64,000 nt of DNA from Bog-159 sp963756605. GTDB lineage: Bacteria > Acidobacteriota > Terriglobia > Bryobacterales > Bryobacteraceae. The DNA is taken from the NCBI GenBank assembly GCA_963756605.1, contig CAVWOT010000008.1, positions 148,815-212,814 of the forward strand. The letters run 5' to 3'. This document shows, one piece after another, positions 38,155-46,421 of this stretch. Both the position numbers and the translations under genes were made by a program. The first letter of the stretch is position 1. Every line of letters starts with the position of its first letter. Under the pieces are notes generated by a model. The model saw nothing but the letters and a program-made list of their open reading frames with translations. It searched no databases and was not told the origin of the DNA.

Positions 38155-39660
38155 ATGGATCGACGCATGTATGTGCAGAGTATCATCGCGGGAGGGGTGG
38201 TGCTGGCGGCGAGCCGGCGGGCGCGGAGTGCCGACGGTCCGGAACTGAAGTCGCTGTTCGCCGAGATTGAAAGACGCCACGACGAGTCCGTCACGCGGCT
38301 GCAGGAGTGGATCCGGCAGCCATCCATTGCGGCGGAAAACCGAGGGATGCAAGAGGGCTGCGACCTGATGATGCGGCTGCTCCGCGAGGCCGGATTCGAG
38401 CAGGTGGCCAAAATCCCCAGCGATGGCCAGCCGGGAGTTTTCGCCACACTGGACGCGGGGGCGCCGCGTACCGTGGGCATCTATTTCATGTACGACGTGA
38501 AGCAGGTGGACCCATCGGAATGGTCTTCGCCGCCGTGGGAGGCGCGGCTGGTGGATAAACCGGGGCTCGGCAAGGTTGTGGTGGGCCGCGGCGCCGTGAA
38601 TCAGAAGGGCCCTGAGGCCACGTTTCTGGCGGCACTCCAGGTTTTTCGTGCCACCGGACGCAAGCTACCCGTGAACCTGGTTTTCGTGGCAGAAGGCGAG
38701 GAAGAGATCGGATCGCCGCACTTCCCGCAAATCGTCCACCGGCCAGAGGTGCTGGCGGCTTTGCGCAAATGTACGGGCGTGTATATGCCCATGCCGCAAC
38801 AGGCGCTGGATGGTACGGTGACCATCACGCTGGGGGCCAAGGGCGTGATTGAAGTCGAGTTGGTTTCGAGCGGGGAACGTTGGGGCCGCGGGCCGAAACA
38901 GGATCTGCATTCGAGCAACGAGGCGCGCGTTGACAGCCCGGCGTGGCACTTGGTGCAGGCTCTGGCGACGCTCGTGGGACCCGACGGACACACGCCGGCC
39001 ATCGACGGCTTTGCCGACAAGGCGCGCCCGCTCAGCGCCGCGGACAAGGCACTGATCCGCGAGGCCGCCAAACGCCAGAGCGAAGAGGTCGCCAAGAAAC
39101 AGATGGGTGTGCAACACTGGGTGCACGACGTGGACTGGCTGGAAGCACTGGAATTGTTCGCTTCGCGGCCGACCGTGAACATCGAAGGCTTAGTGGCCGG
39201 ATATACGGGACCGGGCGGCAAAACGATTCTGCCGCATCGCGCGGCAGCGAAGCTGGATATGCGGTTGGTGCCGGATATGACCGCGGCGGGCGCCGTCGCC
39301 GCACTGCGGTCGCATCTGGAAAAGCGCGGCTTCGGCGATATCGAAGTGAACATGACCGGCGGCTACGATCCGACTACCACGCCGGCCGACGCGGGGATCG
39401 TGCGAGCGGCGGTGGCTGTATATAAGCGAAACGGTATCGACCCGATTCTTTGGCCGCGGCTGGCCGGCTCGTGGCCCGGGTTTGTATTCACCGGAGATCC
39501 GCTGCGGCTGCCCGCCGGTCACTTCGGGCTGGGCCATGGAAACGGCGCGCACGCGCCGGATGAATACTACGTGGTCGAGTCTGGCAATCCGAAGATTCAG
39601 GGCATGGATGGCGCGGCGCGGTCGCACGTGGAGTATTTATATGAGCTGGCGGCGCTGTGA
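38155..39660 (+). CDS. M20-family peptidase homologue with altered metal ligands
   Basis: 501 residues with an N-terminal export signal containing RR (MDRRMYVQSIIAGGVVLAA). The overall M20/M25/M40 fold is clear: LQEWIRQPSIAAENRGM, GRGAVNQKGPEATFLAALQ, FVAEGEEEIGSPHF, a dimerisation lid, and GLGHGNGAHAPDEYYVVE. In catalytic M20 enzymes the first motif is xHxD and the second GRGAxD; here they are FMYDVKQVDP (Met for His) and GRGAVNQKG (Asn for Asp). The third ligand region (TGVYMPMPQQ) also lacks the usual Asp. The EEE catalytic segment and last His remain. It may bind one metal, use different chemistry, or be a binding protein. Confidence 0.85.
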   Translation: MDRRMYVQSIIAGGVVLAASRRARSADGPELKSLFAEIERRHDESVTRLQEWIRQPSIAAENRGMQEGCDLMMRLLREAGFEQVAKIPSDGQPGVFATLDAGAPRTVGIYFMYDVKQVDPSEWSSPPWEARLVDKPGLGKVVVGRGAVNQKGPEATFLAALQVFRATGRKLPVNLVFVAEGEEEIGSPHFPQIVHRPEVLAALRKCTGVYMPMPQQALDGTVTITLGAKGVIEVELVSSGERWGRGPKQDLHSSNEARVDSPAWHLVQALATLVGPDGHTPAIDGFADKARPLSAADKALIREAAKRQSEEVAKKQMGVQHWVHDVDWLEALELFASRPTVNIEGLVAGYTGPGGKTILPHRAAAKLDMRLVPDMTAAGAVAALRSHLEKRGFGDIEVNMTGGYDPTTTPADAGIVRAAVAVYKRNGIDPILWPRLAGSWPGFVFTGDPLRLPAGHFGLGHGNGAHAPDEYYVVESGNPKIQGMDGAARSHVEYLYELAAL

Positions 39661-39856
39661 GGCCTGATGGCATTTTTGTGGTCTGATTTGACGCGACTAG
39701 GGGATGTATCAACAAAGGGCTTGCGCGCTGATCGCCGCGTCGCTATGGTGCGGGTCCTCTAATTCGTCTTATCGTTACCGTTCGGCTCGACCCATGCCCT
39801 GAACCGCGAACTACGACGACGACAGTACCAACAGGAAAGGGTCCCAAACTGCCGGC

Positions 39857-40786
39857 TCACTTCTTCGCTGCGGGCAGTTTTGCGCTCGGAGTGCTATCCG
39901 CCTCCAGATCGCCTAACGCGTATTGTATGCCGGCCAGGAAGTGTTCGAGCAGGGGCGCGTTCCAGAAGACGGGCGCGCCATGCCCCAGCGAGCTGTAGAA
40001 CACGCGGCCCTTCTCATACGCGCGAATCCACGTTACGGGAAAATCCTTGTCAGCCATGCGCACTGGCAGGATGCGGTGCTTCGCGGAGAAGCCGGTCTTT
40101 TCCACATCGATGCTCAGGAGCACGTGAAGGTGGTCGCGCAGGGTCGGCTCCTGAAACTGGAAGGCCTGATCGGCAATCTGGAATTCTTCGCCGTGAAACA
40201 CGGCATTCAGCGGGCTGGCCGGGTCCTCCACCTTCACCGTCATGCTCTCCCCGTCCCAGGGATGTCCGCCGTTCTCGGTGTCGCCCAGCATCTGGCCGAA
40301 CGGCGGCCACTGGTCATACTTGGGATACTGCACGAAGGTCGCGATCGCATCGTGAATTCCAACGAATCCCTTGCCGCCCGCGATGAAGGCGAGCAGCGAT
40401 TTCTTCAACTCCGGGTCTTCAAATAACACGCCTCCGGTATTCAAAAAGCAGAGGGCATCGAACTGTTTGATCCGGTCCGGACGGAACATCTCGATGTCGT
40501 CGCTGAACACCGCCTCGTAGGCGCCGGTACGCTTGCCCATCTCTCCAATGGCGTAGTTGGCTGCCGGATTGGTGGCATAGGAACTCCCACGCCACGGTTG
40601 GCCGTCGCGCATCACCAAGTTACTCACCAGCAAGCGGCGAGCACTTCTCGGCTTGGCCACCGCCTTCGCTGGAACGGCGTCGTCCACTTTCTGCTTCTGC
40701 TCGGGGGGCAGCGTCTGGCCATAGAGGAGCTTCAAACCAAGCGCCCCCAGCAACAGCAGATTGCGTCTCATTGGGTTGCGTCTCAT
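39857..40786 (-). CDS. ThuA-like domain protein, exported
   Basis: 309 residues. ATG 40786 and ATG 40771 are both possible because the first 11 bases are duplicated (MRRNPMRRN); either leaves a signal peptide (LLLLGALGLKLLYGQ). The body is a ThuA/trehalose-utilisation class-I-amidotransferase-like fold: LLVSNLVMRDGQPWRG, FDALCFLNTGGVLFEDPELKK, AFIAGGKGFVGIHDAIATF, GHPWDGESMTVKVEDPASPL, PVTWIRAYEKGRVFYSSLGH, LLEHFLAGIQYALG. ThuA proteins are linked to sugar metabolism, but the reaction is rarely known. It stands alone on the minus strand. Confidence 0.88.
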   Translation of the reverse strand: MRRNPMRRNLLLLGALGLKLLYGQTLPPEQKQKVDDAVPAKAVAKPRSARRLLVSNLVMRDGQPWRGSSYATNPAANYAIGEMGKRTGAYEAVFSDDIEMFRPDRIKQFDALCFLNTGGVLFEDPELKKSLLAFIAGGKGFVGIHDAIATFVQYPKYDQWPPFGQMLGDTENGGHPWDGESMTVKVEDPASPLNAVFHGEEFQIADQAFQFQEPTLRDHLHVLLSIDVEKTGFSAKHRILPVRMADKDFPVTWIRAYEKGRVFYSSLGHGAPVFWNAPLLEHFLAGIQYALGDLEADSTPSAKLPAAKK

Positions 40787-41124
40787 TGTGTCTGGCCCCG
40801 CCGAGAAGTATACACCCGAGCGGTCCCCGTGGAAGTCCTGGAAGCGATCACCCTGGCCTTGCGCTGCACAGTCTGCCGGCCACGGCGCGCCGTCGGTTCT
40901 AGCGGTGCCCTTTGGCCGCCCTTCCGCGTTGCGGACGCACTGCTGGCGACCGTGGGCGCGCCGCTAGCCGGTCTTGGCGTACTTAGGCTCAGTGCGCCAA
41001 GTGACCACGTCGTTGTCGTCGCGTGTGCTATTTACCCGAGGTGTCTCCGGCACGTTGTGCGGCCATATCGGCATCTGTCTTTCTTGTGCGGGGCTACCAC
41101 CAGCGCGGTAGGGCTGATCTGATT
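40787..41124. other. Gap with no supported gene
   Basis: 338 bases between two minus-strand genes. Open frames here have no recognisable protein content. It should contain the ThuA gene promoter; no clear -35/-10 is seen. Confidence 0.35.
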
Positions 41125-41649
41125 CTACCCGAGAAACGCAGCCAGCCAGCCGCGAGCATCCGGGTCGCCGGAGAGGAAAATCGGTCCCAGCGGCGAGCCT
41201 AGAGTCACCAGCGTTCCGCGTCCGACTCGACGGCGCAAGGCGACGGGTTGTTGAGCGAGTGTGCCGATGACCTGATCGCCTGGAACCGGATCGAGGGAGA
41301 CGGCAGCGAATTCACGGATTTTAGCTTTGATTGGCCAAGAGTATTCGACGTACGGGAAGTAAGGTTCCGTCGTAATACGACCATCGCTTGTGAACAACTC
41401 CAGCAGCACCGTCGCGCCACGGTTCAAGAAGGGCCGGACGAGCGCCGGCATGAAGGAGCCGGCTGCGGGAACAATCACCAGATCCGGATTCGTGGAATGG
41501 GAGATTCCCACCTGTGACCGAAATCCTGCCAGGGATTCGGGTAAGAGACACCCCAAATCCAACACGACACACCGAGGGACACTCCGTGCCAGCGCTGATG
41601 CAGCAGACGCCGCGCCCAGAAGCGACCTCCGCGAAATCAGCATCGTCAC
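41125..41649 (-). CDS. Exported hypothetical protein coupled to the isomerase gene
   Basis: 174 residues. GTG 41649 overlaps the upstream TGA as GTGA; ATG 41643 two codons later is the alternative. The N-terminus has RR followed by SLLGAASAASALA, a Tat-like signal. The mature part has an alpha/beta pattern (PDLVIVPAAGSFMPALVRPFL, GATVLLELFTSDG, GRGTLVTLGSPLG) like a flavodoxin or GATase-type fold, similar in feel to the C-terminal domain of the 11947-13995 protein, which suggests a single beta-galactosidase-trimerisation-like domain. Function unknown. Confidence 0.7.
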   Translation of the reverse strand: MTMLISRRSLLGAASAASALARSVPRCVVLDLGCLLPESLAGFRSQVGISHSTNPDLVIVPAAGSFMPALVRPFLNRGATVLLELFTSDGRITTEPYFPYVEYSWPIKAKIREFAAVSLDPVPGDQVIGTLAQQPVALRRRVGRGTLVTLGSPLGPIFLSGDPDARGWLAAFLG

Positions 41650-42485
41650 ATCCGCCTTTGAATGAAACGGTCCATCGCTGTCGCGGTGTCATAGAACTGC
41701 TGATCGGGCGCGCAATTGTAGACCCGCTCCATCTCCGCGATGATCCAGCCGTCGTAACGGACCTTATCGAGCGCGGCGCGAATGGCGGGCCAATTATTAT
41801 CGCCCAGGAAAAGATTCGTGTAGACGCTTTCGTTGCCGCAACGTCCGCGATGCCGCAGCACGTCTTTCACGTGCACACGTGTGATCAGCGGTCCATTGAT
41901 CTCGATCCATTGCTCGGAAAATCCCGTTTCGTGGACATTTCCGACGTCCATGTGAAGGCCCACGGAGGGACTGTTGACGTCGTTCAGAAATTGCCTGAAT
42001 TCCCGAGCCGAAAGCAAGAAGCGCTGCTCCGCGCAACAGTTTTCGCAGCCGATCTTCACCTTAGCCATGGCTGCGGTTTCGCCCAGCCGCCTTAACTTTT
42101 CAACGCAACGCGCGTAAACCTCGTTATAGGGGATCTCTGCGGTGACCAGTCCGGCAACAACCAGAATTGCGTCGGTTTCGAGCAACTGCGCGGTCTCGAT
42201 CTGGCGTTCGACGTGGCGCATCGCAGCACCTTGCACTTTCGGATCACGCGCGGAGATATTCTCCTCCCAATCGAGCGTGTTGCAAACGTCAGAGACCACC
42301 AGTCCCGCGTCATGCACTTTGCGCAACAGCTCGCGGACCGCGCTGTCTGGCGTGTTCATCTGAAACCAGGGTTTGTCTCCCAGCCACAGCTCCACGCCGT
42401 CGAACCCGGCCGACTTGATGAGCGTCAGGCCTTTTTCTAAGGTGTAACCCTTAGGAATCAAAGAATCGCCAATGGCTTTCCGCAT
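41646..42485 (-). CDS. Sugar phosphate isomerase/epimerase-like TIM barrel
   Basis: 279 residues from ATG 42485 (MRKAIGDSLIPKGY). The xylose isomerase-like fold is visible: LIKSAGFDGVELWLG (strand 1-2), DAGLVVSDVCNTLDWEEN, ILVVAGLVTAEIPYNEV, KVKIGCENC, VGLHMDVGNVHETG, ITRVHVKDVLRHRG, YDGWIIAEMERVYNC. Glu and His/Asp metal-ligand positions of the family appear in GVELW, GCENC, HMDVGN and HVKD. No signal peptide. Coupled to the exported protein downstream. The substrate is probably a sugar or inositol derivative. Confidence 0.87.
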   Translation of the reverse strand: MRKAIGDSLIPKGYTLEKGLTLIKSAGFDGVELWLGDKPWFQMNTPDSAVRELLRKVHDAGLVVSDVCNTLDWEENISARDPKVQGAAMRHVERQIETAQLLETDAILVVAGLVTAEIPYNEVYARCVEKLRRLGETAAMAKVKIGCENCCAEQRFLLSAREFRQFLNDVNSPSVGLHMDVGNVHETGFSEQWIEINGPLITRVHVKDVLRHRGRCGNESVYTNLFLGDNNWPAIRAALDKVRYDGWIIAEMERVYNCAPDQQFYDTATAMDRFIQRRM

Positions 42486-42593
42486 CTGTGCATACAATTA
42501 TGCCACCTAGCGCCCCTCGCACGTTACGCGATTTAGCGCGCGAGCGGGCAGCACGGCGCGTGTCAAGCACTTTGAGACACCCAGCATAGAAAT

Positions 42594-43670
42594 TTACTGA
42601 CTATCTTCCTTTGTCTTTTGGCCGGGCGGAACCGGCTTGTTGATCCAGACCTGCGTTGGTAAAGGCAGTGGTTGTGGAGGCCGCCGAACGAAGCGGTCCG
42701 GGTGCGCTTGGTAAGCGGTATCGAGCACCAGTTGGCGGTGGGCCAGGACAGCCTGGGCCTCGCCGAAGTGAACCACGGCCGGGGCGAGCAAGCCGATGCC
42801 GGAATGACGATGCTCTTCGTTATACCACTGGAAAAATTGCTGACAGAAAGCGCGGCTATCTTGGATGCAGCCGAAGCGATCCGGGAACTCCGGACGGTAT
42901 TTCATGGTGCGGAAGTGACTTTCCGAATAAGGGTTGTCGTCGGAGACGTATGGCCGGCTGTGCGTCTTGGTGACGCCCAGATCGGCCATCAGAAAGGCGA
43001 CCGGCTTGGAAGTCATGACCCGGCCGCGGTCGGCGTGGATGTTGAGCTGGCCGGCGGGGACTTGGTGTTTACGAATGGTTTCCTCGATAAACTGCTTGGC
43101 CAGTTCGGCGGCTTCCCGATGAGCGACCATCCAGCCAGTGACGTAGCGGCTGAAGACGTCGAGGATGACATAGAGATAGAAGTAGGTCCACTTGGCTGGC
43201 CCCAGAAGTTTGGTGATATCCCAGCTCCAAAGTTGGTTGGGTGCGGTGGCCAGCAACTCGGGTTTTTGGTAAGACGGATGCACGAGTTGATCGCGGCGTT
43301 CGCCGGATTCGCCCTCTTTTTCGAGGATACGGTACATGGTTCGAGTCGAGCAGAAGTACTGACCTTCGTCCAGCAAGGTGGCCTGCACGGCCGCCGGAGA
43401 GCGGTCCTGGAATCGCTCGGCATGTAAGACGGCCAGCACACCGGCGCGTTCGTCGGGACTGAGGGACCGTGCGGGAGCGGGCCGCGCCGTGGGCGGAACT
43501 GGCTCGGACGGTGGTGCTGCCGAAGGGCCCAGCACCGGACGCTGCCTATAAAAGGAGGCGCGCGCCACCCCCAGAAAATCGCAGGCCGCCACTACCCCTA
43601 CGGTGGGGGACAGATGGGTGACGGCATCCATCAGTGCGTCTCCTCGGGGTCCGCCTTCGGCAGGGGCCAC
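42594..43670 (-). CDS. IS3-family transposase OrfB (DDE integrase core)
   Basis: 358 open codons. A SPDERAGVLAVLHAERFQDRS region precedes the rve integrase core: first Asp NQLWSWDITKLLG, second Asp NIHADRGRVMTSKPVAF, Glu NPYSESHFRTMKYRPEFP, and WYNEEHRHSGIG. The frame is also open upstream past an A8 run, so the active product is expected to be an OrfAB fusion made by -1 slippage; GTG 43670 is only a possible separate start. No breaks. Confidence 0.9.
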   Translation of the reverse strand: MAPAEGGPRGDALMDAVTHLSPTVGVVAACDFLGVARASFYRQRPVLGPSAAPPSEPVPPTARPAPARSLSPDERAGVLAVLHAERFQDRSPAAVQATLLDEGQYFCSTRTMYRILEKEGESGERRDQLVHPSYQKPELLATAPNQLWSWDITKLLGPAKWTYFYLYVILDVFSRYVTGWMVAHREAAELAKQFIEETIRKHQVPAGQLNIHADRGRVMTSKPVAFLMADLGVTKTHSRPYVSDDNPYSESHFRTMKYRPEFPDRFGCIQDSRAFCQQFFQWYNEEHRHSGIGLLAPAVVHFGEAQAVLAHRQLVLDTAYQAHPDRFVRRPPQPLPLPTQVWINKPVPPGQKTKEDSQ

Positions 43671-44164
43671 CCCAACAGAGCGCCCACTTTTTTTTGAACA
43701 TCAATGACGATCTCGGCTTTACGCAGTTGCTCGGTCAAGCGCTGGTTGTCCTTGCGGAGCTTCTGGATCTCCTCATCCTGCGGATTGCGTTTGGACTTGG
43801 GGCCGCGCTTGTGCGGGGTCAAGCCCTTGAGAATGCCGGTCCGCCGCTCGCGACGCCAGGTGGCCAGGTGCGAGGAGTAAAGATTTTCACGGCGCAGCAA
43901 GGCGCCGATGGCGCCGGTTTCAGCGGTGGCGGCGTCGGCCTCCGCCAGGATGCCCAGTTTGTATTCGGCGGTGAAGGATCGGCGCTTGGCGTTGGCGACC
44001 ACCTCCGGGTTCGGCCGAGGTGGGGCGGGCGGCTCGGAGGCGCCGGTTTTGCCCGCCTCTGCACTCCGGTCGGCCTCGCTCCGCTCGGCCTCCCTACGTT
44101 GCGCAGAGGCGGGCAAAACCGGGGGAGAAGCAGGAGAAGCCGAAGATATTCCGTTGTTCTTCAC
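43631..44164 (-). CDS. IS3-family OrfA (helix-turn-helix)
   Basis: 177 codons. Residues about 60-110 form the DNA-binding part (KRRSFTAEYKLGILAEAD, LLRRENLYSSHLATWRRER), followed by a leucine-zipper-like coil (DEEIQKLRKDNQRLTEQLRKAEIVID). The first 55 residues are low-complexity and unusual for OrfA; they are encoded by DNA containing a perfect 20-bp inverted repeat (44043-44122), so the true start may lie further in. Overlaps OrfB by 40 bases. Confidence 0.85.
   Translation of the reverse strand: MKNNGISSASPASPPVLPASAQRREAERSEADRSAEAGKTGASEPPAPPRPNPEVVANAKRRSFTAEYKLGILAEADAATAETGAIGALLRRENLYSSHLATWRRERRTGILKGLTPHKRGPKSKRNPQDEEIQKLRKDNQRLTEQLRKAEIVIDVQKKVGALLGWPLPKADPEETH
43686..43695 (-). 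promoter_or_regulatory. Probable programmed -1 frameshift site (A8-G)
   Basis: On the minus strand CAA AAA AAA GTG lies in the OrfA frame. Slipping back one base on the A8 run enters the OrfB frame, which is open here. This is the standard slippery arrangement of IS3 elements. Confidence 0.75.
44043..44122. repeat. Perfect 20-bp inverted repeat with a 40-base loop inside OrfA
   Basis: CCGGTTTTGCCCGCCTCTGC (44043-44062) and its exact complement (44103-44122). It sits in the low-complexity N-terminal codons of OrfA and can form a strong hairpin in the transposase message. Confidence 0.8.
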
Positions 44165-44190
44165 ATGGATTCCTATTCTCGCCCTGCTCA

Positions 44191-44504
44191 GTAATTACGA
44201 CCAGGAGATCTGTCTCATCCATGTTGGCACGGAGGGGCAGACTCGTGGCGCCGCCTTGAATCAGGTAACATCGTTAGCGGTTTCTCGCCTGGCCATGCGC
44301 CCCCTTCTGCTTTTTGGGAGGTGGCGATTGTGGATTACTTCTGAGGAGGGCGGATGTACTGCCAATAGCCAAGACCAGCAGTCTGTGTCTTACATTGAGG
44401 GCAAGCTTGGCCCTGACTCCGACCCAGCATCTGACAATGTGGCGGGCATGGTTGGCGCAGCGATGACGCGCGGTGGCGCGAACGGTATTTGTTACCATAC
44501 GCCA
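44191..44504. other. Gap with no supported gene
   Basis: 314 bases between the IS3 element and the serine hydrolase. A long open frame from the IS runs through it in phase with the hydrolase, but its translation here has no recognisable content and no start signal. It probably holds the hydrolase promoter. Confidence 0.4.
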
Positions 44505-46070
44505 ATGATCCGCGCCTGTCTTGTGCTGCTGTTCTTGATTCCCCTGGGCTTCGCTCAGGACATCAATGTTCTGGTCGACACCATCGTCGAGCACTCCCGC
44601 AAAGAGTTCAACGTTCCGGGAATCTCAGTCGGCGTCGTGAAAGACGGCAAAGTGGCGTTCTCCAAAGGCTATGGCGTTCGCCGCCTCGGCGACCCCGCGC
44701 CCATGTCCGACCGCACGCTCGTAGGGATCGCTTCCAACTCCAAGGCCTTCACCTCAGCGGCCCTGGCTCTGCTTGTCGACGAAGGCAAGCTTGCCTGGGA
44801 CGACCGCGTCATCGACCGCCTTCCCGAATTCGCGCTCTCCGACGCCTACGTAACCCGCGAGATGCGTATTCGCGACCTCCCGGCGCATCGCAGCGGCCTC
44901 GCACTCGGGGCGGGCGATCTGATGTTCTGGCCGGCGTCCAACCTCAGCAACGCCGACATTCTGTACCGCCTCCGCTTCGTTCCGCTAGCGACCTCCTTTC
45001 GCAGCCAGTACGCTTACGACAACGTTCTTTACAACGTTATCGGAGCGCTCATTCAAAAGGTCTCCGGACAATCCTGGGCCGCCTTCATTCACGACCGTTT
45101 CTTTGTCCCGCTCGGCATGACTTCCAGCCTAACCAGCATCACAGCTGTAAAGCCCGGCGACGACGTCGTCTCACCCCACTCACTGGACGATGGAGTGCTC
45201 AAAGCGCTGCCGCACGAGCCGCTCGACAACAACGCACCAGCCGGCGCCATCGTCTCGTCCGCCGCCGACCTCACCAAATGGGTCATCACCCTGCTCAACC
45301 AGGGCGTGATGCCCAACGGCGAGCGCCTAATTAGTGAGGAGCAGGTCCGGACCCTTTGGTCTCCTCTCATCTTCATACCTAACGGCGAGCCGCCGAAGGA
45401 GCTTGCCGAAATGCGTTCGAACTTCAACGCCTATGCCATGGGCGAAGCCGTGCGGGAATACCGCGGCCACCTGATGATCACACACACGGGCGGACTCCAG
45501 GGTATGGTCACCGAAGTATCGATGCTCCCCGACCAGCATCTCGGCGTGATCGTCCTCACCAACCAGGAGTCAAGCGCTGCCTTTCAAAACGTGACCAACA
45601 CAATCCTCGACCATTACCTCGCTGTGGATCCGCCCAAAGACTGGTTCGCCGCCTACGCCGCAGTGGTTCGCCGCAATCGGGAGAAGGCGAAAAAGACGGT
45701 GTCCGATGCGACGGCCGCGCGCAATGCCAATTCGAAGCCCGACCTCCCGATCGCTGCATACGCCGGACGGTATCGCGATCCCTGGTACGGCGATGTTCTG
45801 ATTACCGAATCCGGAGACAAACTCGCGATGAGCTTCACGCACACCCCGCGCCTGACAGGAATGCTGGAACACTGGCAATACGAGACATTCGTCGTGCGCT
45901 GGCGCGATCGTTCCCTCGACGCCGACGCCTATGTCACATTCGAGCTCACGCCGGAAGGCAAAATCGATCAGGTCCGCATGAAGGCCGTTTCGCCCACCAC
46001 TGACTTCAGCTTCGACTTTCACCACCTCCGCCTTGCTCCGGTTGCATCGGACGCAACACCCTGGGATTAG
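44505..46070 (+). CDS. Beta-lactamase-family serine hydrolase with C-terminal DUF3471-like domain
   Basis: 521 residues from ATG 44505, chosen because a signal peptide follows at once (RACLVLLFLIPLGFAQD); the open frame extends upstream into the IS but that part is not protein-like. Class C beta-lactamase/DD-peptidase motifs are present: SxxK in ASNSKAFTSA, the YxN equivalent in YAYDNVLYN, and HTG in THTGGLQGM. After about residue 400 a separate beta-rich domain (IAAYAGRYRDPWYGDVLI...MLEHWQYETFVVRWRD) matches DUF3471, often attached to such esterases. Probably a periplasmic esterase or peptidase; beta-lactam resistance is not implied. Single gene. Confidence 0.92.
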   Translation: MIRACLVLLFLIPLGFAQDINVLVDTIVEHSRKEFNVPGISVGVVKDGKVAFSKGYGVRRLGDPAPMSDRTLVGIASNSKAFTSAALALLVDEGKLAWDDRVIDRLPEFALSDAYVTREMRIRDLPAHRSGLALGAGDLMFWPASNLSNADILYRLRFVPLATSFRSQYAYDNVLYNVIGALIQKVSGQSWAAFIHDRFFVPLGMTSSLTSITAVKPGDDVVSPHSLDDGVLKALPHEPLDNNAPAGAIVSSAADLTKWVITLLNQGVMPNGERLISEEQVRTLWSPLIFIPNGEPPKELAEMRSNFNAYAMGEAVREYRGHLMITHTGGLQGMVTEVSMLPDQHLGVIVLTNQESSAAFQNVTNTILDHYLAVDPPKDWFAAYAAVVRRNREKAKKTVSDATAARNANSKPDLPIAAYAGRYRDPWYGDVLITESGDKLAMSFTHTPRLTGMLEHWQYETFVVRWRDRSLDADAYVTFELTPEGKIDQVRMKAVSPTTDFSFDFHHLRLAPVASDATPWD

Positions 46071-46421
46071 GCGGCAGCATAATTGACTCGCTGTAAGGAA
46101 CGAGGCTCTCATCACTGGGCGGGTGGCCTTCGCTTGCGCCGTGATCTTAGCGTGCCACATGCCTTGGACTGCGGTGGACCGCCTGAACCCACCGGCAAAT
46201 AACCACAATAGCCGGAAGCCGCCGAAATCGGATAATCACGTGATCCTGAGAAGGCTACCGAGATCGTGTTTGAATGTCGGGCACTCTTCCCCTACTTTTT
46301 TGGTCGCGGCCTCGATTCCACGCCAAGCCCCGAAGTTGAAAAGGTAGGGACGGATGCGCCGTAATCCGCCCAATATGCGACCAGCCCAACTGAATTGGTA
46401 CCAATTCCCTCGTTTGGTGTA
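46071..46421. other. Gap holding a short dispersed repeat
   Basis: 351 bases between convergent genes. No gene recognised. Bases 46334-46363 resemble 52214-52243. No good terminator hairpin with a T-run found. Confidence 0.4.
46334..46363 (+). repeat. Short dispersed repeat, copy 1
   Basis: TTGAAAAGGTAGGGACGGAT followed by GCGCCGT, nearly the same as 52214-52243 (TTGAAAAGTAGGGGGCGGAT then GCGCCGT). Both copies are outside genes and on the same strand. Confidence 0.55.

Larger units (their letters stand above)
42573..44190 (-). mobile_element. IS3-family insertion sequence
   Basis: Two overlapping transposase frames with a frameshift run between them. The ends are approximate: TGAG plus a loosely matching GAATAGGAAT/GCATAGAAAT block is found at both edges, and no clean target duplication is seen. 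The element separates the isomerase operon from the serine hydrolase gene. Confidence 0.7.

Noticed and set aside
43908..44504. Upstream extension of the serine hydrolase frame
   Set aside because: Open by chance through the IS3 element; the protein clearly begins with a signal peptide at 44505.
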